Below are positions 1-6,962 of a stretch of DNA of 10,139 nucleotides, in pieces. Both the position numbers and the translations under genes were made by a program. The notes beneath the pieces were generated by a model. The model did not search any database. It saw only the letters and a list, made by a program, of their open reading frames with translations, and had not been told where the DNA came from. The DNA is taken from NCBI GenBank assembly GCA_023447015.1, contig JAEXPG010000096.1:1-10139 (forward strand), written 5' to 3'. The stretch comes from Verrucomicrobiota bacterium. Its GTDB lineage: Bacteria > Verrucomicrobiota > Verrucomicrobiia > Opitutales > Opitutaceae. Every line of letters begins with the position of its first letter. Positions within the stretch are counted from its first letter, which is position 1.

Positions 1-2
1 CG

Positions 3-1769
3 GGGGGGGGGGGCGCCCTGCGCCGCCGCGGCGCCGCCCCCGCCGGCGCCGCCACTGGGAGCCGCCAGTTCTGGCGCGTCTCCGCGAAACCGAGCGGCCC
101 CGAGATCCCGCCGGGGTTGCTCGATCCTGCATTCACCACCACCTGGAACCCGGGGATCCTGTCCGACACGCTGCTCGGACTTCCGCTCGGTCCCGACAAA
201 CTCCCGCAACGCACGACGGTGTTCCGGACGCTCGCCCCCGGGGCCGACATCAGCGCCGCCATCGCCGCCTGCCCCGCCGGACAGGTGGTGCTGTTGCAGC
301 CCGGCACCTTCACCGTGTCGGCCACCATCAACCTCCGCAGCGGTGTCGTGCTCCGCGGCTCCGGCGCGCGGGGCGCCGCGGCGGGTGGCACGACGATCGT
401 CCGCACCGGCGGCGGCACCGTGGTCGCCATCGGGACCTCCTACGACGGCGCCTGCTACAGCTGGGGCAGCTACGCCGATCCCGCCTTTGCGCTGATCGCC
501 GATGCGCCGAAGGAGCGGCAGACCGTGCAACTCGGCCCGACCAACGCCGCCAAGTTCAAGGCGGGCGATTTCGCGCTCGTCGACCAGATCGACGACGGCG
601 AAGTCGTGGTGGGCGACGGCACCTACTTCAAACGCGCCGCCAACCGCTCGATCAGCCAACGTGTCGAGATCGCCTCCGCGGATGTCGCGGCCGGTACCAT
701 CACCCTCGTCACGCCGCTGCATTGGACGTTCAAGTCCGCCAGCCCCTATCTCGCGCAGTTCGTGAAGGTCACCGCCGCCATGACCAAGTGGGCCGGGCTC
801 GAGAACCTCCACCTCCAGGGCGGCACCTACGGGAACTACAACGGGCGGAGCGCCGGCGGGGTCGACGTCTCCAACGCCGCCTACTGCTGGGTGAAGGACA
901 TCCAGACCGACGGTACCATCTCCGGCATCCATGTCGCGCTGCGGGGCACCTACCGCTGCGTGGTGCGCGACAGCCACGTCCACCACTCCGCCGACTACGG
1001 CTACGCCAAGGACTGTTACGGAATCGTGGTCGGTTGCGGCTCCGCCGACTGCCTGGTCGAAAACAACATCGCGCGGTTCATGAACAAGCCGATCCAGCTC
1101 TCCAACTCCGGCGGCGGCAACGTGGTCGCCTACAATTATGCCGACAACGCGTGGTCGGCCGACGGCGGCGCCTTCCAAGAATGCGCCATCGACCAGCACT
1201 GCAGCTTCCCGCACATGGAGCTCGTCGAGGGGAACTTCGCACCGCACATGGCGCTGCCGGAGACCCACGGCAACGCCGGCGCCATTACCTTTTTCCGCAA
1301 CCACGCCTCCAGCCAGTTCGCCTACCCGGCGGTCTACGGCTCGACCACCCCGCAATCCGGCAACGTCCAGGCGCTCATGGTCGGCCACAACAGCCGCCAT
1401 GTCACCGCCATCGGCAATGTCTTCGGCCCGGTGCTGGGCGCCGATCCGCGCTCGGCCGTCACCGTCTCCCAGTATCTCGGCAACAGATTCGCCAACGCCA
1501 TCATGGTCTTCACCGAGAGCGATGCCGTGCCGTCGCTCTCTTCGCCGGCCTACACGACCGCATGGCTCCACGGCAACTACGACACCGTCAACCAGCAGAC
1601 CTTGTGGAAGGCGGGCAACGCCGTGCGCACCCTCCCCGCCTCGCTCTACCTCGCCGAGAAACCCGCCTGGTGGCCGGCCACCTCGCCGTGGCCCTGGACC
1701 GGGCCCGACCTCGACCCGCGCGTGGGAACCTTGCCCGCCAAAGCCCGCGCCGAGGCCTTGAATCCGTAG
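3..1769 (+). CDS. Right-handed beta-helix (pectate-lyase-like) secreted protein, 5' end missing
   Basis: The frame is open from base 3 to a TAG at 1767-1769, giving 588 visible residues; the true start lies to the left of the window. A TTG at 117 could be read as a start, but the upstream codons encode a recognisable module end (SRQFWRV, bases 60-80) matching GAAARGFWRIV in the next gene, so the protein continues leftwards. The body begins with a pectate-lyase/beta-helix entry pattern (PGADISAAIAACPAG, then VVLLQPGTF and VVLRGSG) and continues with short beta-strand turns rich in Gly, Asn and His (VVRDSHVHHS, CLVENNIARF, NVVAYNYADN, HVTAIGNVFG), typical of parallel beta-helix enzymes acting on polysaccharides. 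At least nine cysteines are spread through the helix, which fits an exported protein. The substrate cannot be read from sequence, and the catalytic residues are not certain. It could also be a non-catalytic beta-helix adhesin. It lies 195 bases upstream of a DUF4838 gene on the same strand. Confidence 0.85.
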   Translation, partial: GGGGALRRRGAAPAGAATGSRQFWRVSAKPSGPEIPPGLLDPAFTTTWNPGILSDTLLGLPLGPDKLPQRTTVFRTLAPGADISAAIAACPAGQVVLLQPGTFTVSATINLRSGVVLRGSGARGAAAGGTTIVRTGGGTVVAIGTSYDGACYSWGSYADPAFALIADAPKERQTVQLGPTNAAKFKAGDFALVDQIDDGEVVVGDGTYFKRAANRSISQRVEIASADVAAGTITLVTPLHWTFKSASPYLAQFVKVTAAMTKWAGLENLHLQGGTYGNYNGRSAGGVDVSNAAYCWVKDIQTDGTISGIHVALRGTYRCVVRDSHVHHSADYGYAKDCYGIVVGCGSADCLVENNIARFMNKPIQLSNSGGGNVVAYNYADNAWSADGGAFQECAIDQHCSFPHMELVEGNFAPHMALPETHGNAGAITFFRNHASSQFAYPAVYGSTTPQSGNVQALMVGHNSRHVTAIGNVFGPVLGADPRSAVTVSQYLGNRFANAIMVFTESDAVPSLSSPAYTTAWLHGNYDTVNQQTLWKAGNAVRTLPASLYLAEKPAWWPATSPWPWTGPDLDPRVGTLPAKARAEALNP

Positions 1770-1838
1770 CTGCCGGGCTCCGCGGTCCGCAACCCGAGCC
1801 CGCCCCCGCGCGAACAAAGCGCGCCACCCACCGGCAGG

Positions 1839-1856
1839 GCCGGAAGGCCGTCCGGC
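1839..1856. other. Small hairpin in the gap between the beta-helix and DUF4838 genes
   Basis: The 195-base gap 1770-1964 contains a 6-bp perfect inverted repeat, GCCGGA (1839-1844) and TCCGGC (1851-1856), around a 6-base loop. A second one, GCGCG/CGCGC, lies at 1808-1812 and 1820-1824. Neither is followed by a T-run, so neither is a convincing intrinsic terminator, and such short repeats arise easily in GC-rich DNA. I see no clear promoter and no Shine-Dalgarno sequence before the ATG at 1965. Confidence 0.25.
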
Positions 1857-1964
1857 AGAACAGGCCCGGCGCGATGAACCGCCGGTAAAAACACCGCCGC
1901 CAACCGGAACAGTGGCGACCCGCTCGTCCGCATCGGTTCGATACCCGACCGCTCGCCAGCCGCC

Positions 1965-4900
1965 ATGCCTCCCCGTCGACTCCGCTCCGCACTCCTGCTT
2001 CTCCTCCCGATCCTCACCTCGCCGCTCCCCGGCATGCTCGACCGCGACGGCGACGGCGTTTCCGACCTCTGGCAGAAACGCTACCCAACCGCCGGCGTCC
2101 CGGTGGCCGATCCCGACGGCGACGGCCAGCCCAACCGCGCTGAGGCGCTCGCCGGCACCGATCCGCTTTCCGCCCGCAGCTGCCTGACCGTCTCCGCACG
2201 GCACGAGACCTCCGGCGCGACCACCCTCCGCTGGCCCGGCCACCCGGGGAAGATCTACCGCGCGGAGCACTCCACCGATTTGCGCAACTGGGCCGACCTC
2301 GGTGTGGGTTTCACGGGCACCGGCGGCGACCTGTCGACCACCGTGCCGCCCTCCGGAGCCGCGGCCCGCGGATTCTGGCGCATCGTCGTCGCCGACGCCG
2401 ATGCCGACAGCGACGGACTCACCGACTGGGAGGAATCGGTCCTCGGCAGCTCGCCGACCGCGGGCGACTCGGACCGCGACGGAATGCCCGATCTTTGGGA
2501 GGCCACCTACGGCCTCGATCCCATCCGTGCCGACGCCACAGCCAATTCCGACGGCGACGAGTTCAACAACCTCGAGGAGTACCTCGCCGGTCTGGACCCG
2601 ACCACCGCCAACCCCCGCGGCGGGGTGTCGATCGCCGTCCAGGATCCCGCCTGGGGAATCGTCGGCTCGCAGATCGTGCTGGCCGGCGACAACCTGTCCG
2701 GCGCAACCGCGGTGCGTTTCAACGGCGTGCCCGCCACCACGTTCACGGTCGACTCGGTGCACCAGATCTCCGCCGTCGTGCCCGCGGGCGCAGCGACCGG
2801 CCCGGTCGCGGTCAACACACCCTCCGGATCCGCGGTCTCGCCCAACGTCCTCGTCGTGACGACCGAGGCGGCCTGCCTCCGTCTCGCCCAGGGCGGCCAC
2901 GCATCGGCGACCATCGTCGTTCCGGCCGACCTCAGCTTCTCCGAAACCTACGCCCGCGACGAATTGACCGCGCATCTCCGCCAGCTCACGGGAGCGGAAT
3001 TCTCCGTCGTCGAGGAGAACGACTTCGCCGGGGGCTCGCCAGCGATCTACCTCGGACCGACCGCCTTCGCGCGCCACCACGGAATCGATCCCGCCGCCTG
3101 CGGCGACGAGGAGGGCATCGTCCGGACTGTCGCGGGCAACCTCGTCCTCGCCGGCGGCCGGGCCCGCGGCACGTTGTACGCCGTCTACGAGTTCCTCGAG
3201 CGCACCCTCGGCTGTCACTGGCTCGCCTGGGACACCGCGGTGATGCCGCTCACGCCGGACCTCCGTATCCCGCCGTTGGATCTGCGGATCGCGCCCGCGT
3301 TCGCCCCCCGCGAGGTCTACACCGAGATCTCCTTCCTGCCCGACGACAGCCCGACCCGCCGCCTCGCCGCCGACTGCGCGCTACGCAACCGCGCCCAGGA
3401 GCCGTTCAGCCTGCGCGCCGGCGGCTATCTGCCCTATTGGCACTGGACCGGCACGCCGCACACCTTCTACCGCTTCGTCGATCCCGATGTCTGGTTCGAC
3501 TCCAATCCCGAGTACTTCTCGATGAACGAGGCCCAGGTCCGCACCCGCGGCATCCCGGTCGTCGGCGCGGCGGGCTCCGGCCTCTGCCTGAAGAACCCCG
3601 AGGTTCCCGGCGTCGCGGCGGCGAGCATCGGCACCTTCGTCACCGCCCGCCGCGCCCAGTACCTCGACGCCGGACTCACCCCCTCCGAGCTCGTCGACTT
3701 CAGCGTCGAGGACAACACGCCGTACCTCTGCCGCTGCGAGCCCTGCCGCCGGGTCACCGACGTCGAGGCGTCCCCGGCCGACCTGCTCGTCGAGTTCATC
3801 AACGACGTCGCCGCCCGCCTCCAGTCCACGCACCCGGGCCTGCGCCTGCGCACTCTCGCCTACGGCGTCACGCCCGCCGCGCCGGTGCGCACGCGGCCGT
3901 CGGAGAACGTCGTGATGTGGTGGACCGACAACTATGGCGACTCCGACTGCTTCCGGCCGCTCACCCACCCGATCAACCGCGCCCAGCTCGGTCTCCTCGA
4001 CGGCTGGGCCGCGATCACGCCCCACCTGCAGGTCTGGGACTACTGGAACATGGGCAATGCCGCGCCCGCGCCCACGGTGCCGGAGTTCATGCCCGCCGAG
4101 ACCATCGCGGCGGACGTCAACACCTACCGGGACCGCGGGGTCGAAGGGTACTTCACCGAGTACGAACTCGGCGCGAGCCAGCAGAGTTTCTACGACCTCG
4201 GTCTCTGGCTCGGCCAGCGCCTCCTTGCCGATCCGAACCTGCCCCCCGCGGCCCTGCTCGGCACCTTCTTCACCGGCTACTACGGCCCCGCGGCCGGCCC
4301 GATGCGCGAGTACCACGACCTGCTCGCCGGCGCGCTGCGCGACGAACCGGAATCGATGCGCTGGAGCAACAAGCCCTCCGCCCGCACCTACGTGAACCTC
4401 GAGTTTCTCCAGCAGTGCCGCGACCGGCTCCTCGCCGCCGAGCAACTGACCGCTCCCGGTTCCCGCGAACGCCTGCACGTCTGGCAGGAGCTCGTCGTCG
4501 TCACCAACTGCATCCTGTACCACTGGAAGAAGATCGCGCTCCAGTCCGGGCGGGAGTTTCCCGCGTCCCGCGCCGGTCTGGTCGCCGCCTACGCGCAGAT
4601 GCGCCGGGCCGTCGCCGCCCATTGGCAACGCGGACCGGAGCACGACGCGGCGATCGAGGAGGAACTCGCCATGCTCACCGGGCCCACGCCTGCGCTGCCG
4701 CCGCAATGGGCGTCGCTGCCCGCCGAGCGGGTGTTCGACTTCCCCGGCGCCCGCCTCGCCCACGAATCGCCGGTCCAGCTCGTCGACGACCCCGACGCCG
4801 CCAGCGGGAAGGCGATCTGCTACGCCCCGGCGGCGGAAGAGACCACGACCGATGCCCCGCCTTTCGGGATCTATGACCGCGCCAGCCGGCGCAGCGGCCC

Positions 4901-5177
4901 CAGCATCGCCGCGGATCAGCACGACGGCCGCTACCATTGGTACGAGATCGGCACCTTCACGCTGGGCACCAACACCATCATCTGGGGCCACGAAACCTGG
5001 TATCTCACCGCCCTCTATCTCGACCAGGCCTTCCTCAACAGCGCCGATCCCGCCGCCAACACCTGGCGGGTGATGATCTCCGTCAAAACCACCGGCTACG
5101 GTTACCAGACCGGGCAGCCCGCGAACGCCCCCCGGCGCATCTGGGTCGACCGCGTCGTGCTCGTCCGGCCCGACTGA
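1965..5177 (+). CDS. Secreted multi-domain DUF4838 protein (putative glycan-acting)
   Basis: The product has 1070 residues. The ATG at 1965 was chosen because it begins a signal peptide: basic MPPRRLR, a Leu-rich core at 8-19, and a likely cleavage near 22-24. Domains in order: DxDxDG calcium-type repeats at about 26-60; a beta-sandwich-like module with KIYRAEHSTDLRNW at about 96-109, ending GFWRI at 136-140; more DxDxDG repeats (DADSDGLTDWE, DSDRDGMPDLWE, then EEYLAGLDPT) at about 144-213; an IPT/TIG domain at about 221-298; an alpha-glucuronidase/hexosaminidase-type N-terminal alpha/beta domain at about 303-445 (YARDELTAHLRQLTG, AIYLGPT, LYAVYEFLERTLGCHWL); and a DUF4838 core at about 475-800, including WFDSNPEYFSM, a Cys cluster C589/C591/C594, MWWTDNYGD and VEGYFTEYELG. 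A jelly-roll-like C-terminal region at about 920-1070 may bind carbohydrate. DUF4838 proteins are large exported proteins found with glycoside hydrolases; the exact reaction is not established here. No sorting or anchoring tail is visible. Confidence 0.9.
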   Translation: MPPRRLRSALLLLLPILTSPLPGMLDRDGDGVSDLWQKRYPTAGVPVADPDGDGQPNRAEALAGTDPLSARSCLTVSARHETSGATTLRWPGHPGKIYRAEHSTDLRNWADLGVGFTGTGGDLSTTVPPSGAAARGFWRIVVADADADSDGLTDWEESVLGSSPTAGDSDRDGMPDLWEATYGLDPIRADATANSDGDEFNNLEEYLAGLDPTTANPRGGVSIAVQDPAWGIVGSQIVLAGDNLSGATAVRFNGVPATTFTVDSVHQISAVVPAGAATGPVAVNTPSGSAVSPNVLVVTTEAACLRLAQGGHASATIVVPADLSFSETYARDELTAHLRQLTGAEFSVVEENDFAGGSPAIYLGPTAFARHHGIDPAACGDEEGIVRTVAGNLVLAGGRARGTLYAVYEFLERTLGCHWLAWDTAVMPLTPDLRIPPLDLRIAPAFAPREVYTEISFLPDDSPTRRLAADCALRNRAQEPFSLRAGGYLPYWHWTGTPHTFYRFVDPDVWFDSNPEYFSMNEAQVRTRGIPVVGAAGSGLCLKNPEVPGVAAASIGTFVTARRAQYLDAGLTPSELVDFSVEDNTPYLCRCEPCRRVTDVEASPADLLVEFINDVAARLQSTHPGLRLRTLAYGVTPAAPVRTRPSENVVMWWTDNYGDSDCFRPLTHPINRAQLGLLDGWAAITPHLQVWDYWNMGNAAPAPTVPEFMPAETIAADVNTYRDRGVEGYFTEYELGASQQSFYDLGLWLGQRLLADPNLPPAALLGTFFTGYYGPAAGPMREYHDLLAGALRDEPESMRWSNKPSARTYVNLEFLQQCRDRLLAAEQLTAPGSRERLHVWQELVVVTNCILYHWKKIALQSGREFPASRAGLVAAYAQMRRAVAAHWQRGPEHDAAIEEELAMLTGPTPALPPQWASLPAERVFDFPGARLAHESPVQLVDDPDAASGKAICYAPAAEETTTDAPPFGIYDRASRRSGPSIAADQHDGRYHWYEIGTFTLGTNTIIWGHETWYLTALYLDQAFLNSADPAANTWRVMISVKTTGYGYQTGQPANAPRRIWVDRVVLVRPD

Positions 5178-5195
5178 GCGGCCGCCGCGGTCCCG

Positions 5196-6350
5196 TCACG
5201 CCTCGTATTCAGCGATCACCGCCGGATCCGTCTCTGTCGCCCGCACCTCGGCGAGCGCTGCTGCGGCACCGGCGGCGCCCAGCACCTGCCGTACGGCCCA
5301 AACCGCATGGCCGCGCACGACCGGGGACTCGTGCCGCGCGAGGCGCAGCAACTCGGCCACCACCGCCGTGCGCTCGTCGACTCCGGCCGGAGCGGCGGCG
5401 CCCTCGACCCAGACATTGCCGGCGGCGATGCAGGCGTTGCGCAACACGCCGACAAGCTTCGTCCGTTTCACCGCCGTACCGCGGAAGATTTCGCGGAAGC
5501 GCTCCGGCGTCAGGCGGAGCAGATCCAGCAGCGTCAGCTCGGCAAGATCGTGGCGCCGCTCCAGCAGTTCGCTGCGGCCGATCTGCGCGAACCGGTTCCA
5601 CGGACACACCGCCAGGCACTCGTCGCAGCCGAAGACCCGCGCGCCGAACCGCGCCCGCAGCTCCCGCGGCACGAAGCCGCGGTTCTCGATCGTCTGGTAG
5701 CTGATGCAGCGCCGGGCATCGACCACGCCCGGCTCGGGAAACGCCGCGGTCGGGCACGCGTCGAGGCAGCGGGTGCATTTGCCGCATAACAGTCCGGTGC
5801 GGCCGGCGTCGACCGCCGCCGCGGGCTCGTCCGGCGGGATCTCGGCCCGCACCAGAATCGCCGCCAGCAGCAGCCAGTTGCCGTGTGCGCGAGAGATCAG
5901 GTTGGCGTTCTTTCCCCGGAAACCGATCCCGGCCGCCGCCGCCCAGCCGCGTTCCTGCACCGGACCGGCATCGACGTAGTACCGGTAGTCGGCCAGACCG
6001 AGCCCCAGAAGCTCCTCCAACGCCTCGCCGGCCAGCTCCAGCGCCGGCCGGATCGTGTCGTGGTAGTCCTCGTGCAGCGCATAGCGCGCAAAATGCGCCG
6101 CCGGCACCTCGGCCCCCGGCCAGTAGTTCACGCCGAGCACGATCACACTCTCCGCCTCGGGCAGGACCAGCCGCGGATCGAGGCGCTTGTCCACCGTGCG
6201 CGCCATCCACTCCATGTCGGCGTGGAAGCCGGAATCCAACCAGGCGCGCAGACCGGCATCAGCCGGCGCCGACGCCGGCGCGAAGCGGACCACATCGAAG
6301 CCGAGCCCGAGCAGGCGCTGGCGCAGGTGTTCCCGTCGCTGGAGGATCAC
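5196..6350 (-). CDS. queG: Epoxyqueuosine reductase QueG
   Basis: This cytoplasmic iron-sulfur, cobalamin-dependent enzyme reduces epoxyqueuosine to queuosine in tRNA, the last step of queuosine synthesis. The 384-residue product is of usual length for the version with a C-terminal HEAT-like repeat. Visible motifs are the family's catalytic aspartate in VDAGPVQERG (D127), GFRGKN at 143-148, and a full set of eight cluster-binding cysteines: C189, C192, C195, C199 (CGKCTRCLDACP), C215, and C242, C245, C249 (CDECLAVCPWN). These fit two [4Fe-4S] clusters. HEAT-type helices follow at about 297-384 (VGVLRNACIAAGN, ESPVVRGHAVWAVRQVLG) and probably contact tRNA. The start is GTG at 6350-6348, chosen because it begins MILQRREHLRQRLLGLGFD, a normal QueG N-terminus, and because it overlaps the aroK stop by four bases (GTGA). 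It is last in its run and converges on the DUF4838 gene 18 bases away. Confidence 0.95.
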   Translation of the reverse strand: MILQRREHLRQRLLGLGFDVVRFAPASAPADAGLRAWLDSGFHADMEWMARTVDKRLDPRLVLPEAESVIVLGVNYWPGAEVPAAHFARYALHEDYHDTIRPALELAGEALEELLGLGLADYRYYVDAGPVQERGWAAAAGIGFRGKNANLISRAHGNWLLLAAILVRAEIPPDEPAAAVDAGRTGLLCGKCTRCLDACPTAAFPEPGVVDARRCISYQTIENRGFVPRELRARFGARVFGCDECLAVCPWNRFAQIGRSELLERRHDLAELTLLDLLRLTPERFREIFRGTAVKRTKLVGVLRNACIAAGNVWVEGAAAPAGVDERTAVVAELLRLARHESPVVRGHAVWAVRQVLGAAGAAAALAEVRATETDPAVIAEYEA

Positions 6351-6901
6351 AGGGGCGCCGCCGCCTTGGGCTGAAAACCGCGCGCCTCGCGGTGATAGAC
6401 CCGCAGGACGTGGTTGACGATTTCCGCCACGGGGCGCCCTTCGGTCAGGATCATCGTCCCGGCCTTCCGGTAGATCGGCTCCCGCTGGGCAAACAGGGTA
6501 CGGATGCGCGCGGCCGGATCATCGACCTCGAGCAGCGGTCGCGCACGGCTCTGCGAAGTGCGCTTGAGGATCGTCTCCACCGAGGCGTGCAGGCACACGA
6601 GCACCCCCTTCGACTGCACCAGCTCGAGCATGCCCTCCTGCACGATCAGGCCGCCGCCGCAGGCGACGATCTGGCTCGTGGCGGGATGACCGTGCTCGAT
6701 GAACTCCCGCTCGTAGCGGCGGAAGGCGGGCTCGCCCTCCTGGGCGAAGATCTCGGTCACGGTCTTGCCGCGCAGACGTTCGATCTCGTGGTCGGAGTCG
6801 AGAAACTCGAAACCCAGCCGGGCCGCAACACCGCGGCCGACCGTCGTTTTTCCCGTCCCCATGAAGCCGACGAGGTAGAGATTGGCGCACTCGCTGGTCA
6901 T
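6347..6901 (-). CDS. aroK: Shikimate kinase
   Basis: This cytoplasmic enzyme phosphorylates shikimate with ATP to give shikimate 3-phosphate, the fifth step of chorismate and aromatic amino acid synthesis. The product has 184 residues, normal for the AroK/AroL family. Visible features are the Walker A loop GFMGTGKT (12-19), the DSD motif (35-37) for magnesium and shikimate, FRRYE (60-64) with the substrate-binding Arg at about 61, the GGG turn (82-84), the lid arginine in RARPLL (119-124), and the C-terminal R-x-P-x-Y nucleotide-contact motif (REPIYRKAG, 140-148). The ATG at 6901-6899 was chosen because MTSECANLYLVGF places the P-loop near residue 12, as in the family. The frame stays open further upstream, but there it only shadows the glycosyltransferase gene. 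The stop overlaps the queG start (GTGA). The gap to the preceding glycosyltransferase stop is 61 bases. Confidence 0.95.
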   Translation of the reverse strand: MTSECANLYLVGFMGTGKTTVGRGVAARLGFEFLDSDHEIERLRGKTVTEIFAQEGEPAFRRYEREFIEHGHPATSQIVACGGGLIVQEGMLELVQSKGVLVCLHASVETILKRTSQSRARPLLEVDDPAARIRTLFAQREPIYRKAGTMILTEGRPVAEIVNHVLRVYHREARGFQPKAAAPL

Positions 6902-6911
6902 CGCACGCGCA

Positions 6912-6940
6912 GCTTGTTCGCCTCTCCGCGTGGAGCAAGC
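6912..6940 (-). other. Hairpin between the glycosyltransferase and aroK genes
   Basis: On the - strand the 61-base gap between the glycosyltransferase stop and the aroK ATG can fold: GCTTG pairs with CAAGC outside, and CTCC pairs with GGAG around an ACGC loop inside, with a 7-base bulge on the 3' side. No T-run follows, so it is unlikely to stop transcription. It could be an mRNA-processing or translation-control structure, or chance. The inner GGAG lies too far from the ATG to act as a normal ribosome binding site. Confidence 0.25.
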
Positions 6941-6962
6941 GCCGGTTGTCGAACGAGGGCGT

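Noticed and set aside
117..1769. TTG at 117 as the start of the beta-helix gene
   Set aside because: The frame is open to the left edge and encodes the end of a module (SRQFWRV) seen in the next gene, so the true start is upstream.
1808..1856. Intergenic inverted repeats as a terminator for the beta-helix gene
   Set aside because: The stems are only 5-6 bp and no T-run follows on either strand.
2495..4876. Long alternative + frame inside the DUF4838 gene
   Set aside because: The translation is dominated by Arg, Pro, Ala and Gly without domains, a typical shadow in GC-rich DNA.
3381..4991. Long antisense frame inside the DUF4838 gene
   Set aside because: The product is Gly/Ala/Arg/Val-rich without recognisable motifs, and the sense strand encodes conserved DUF4838 motifs.
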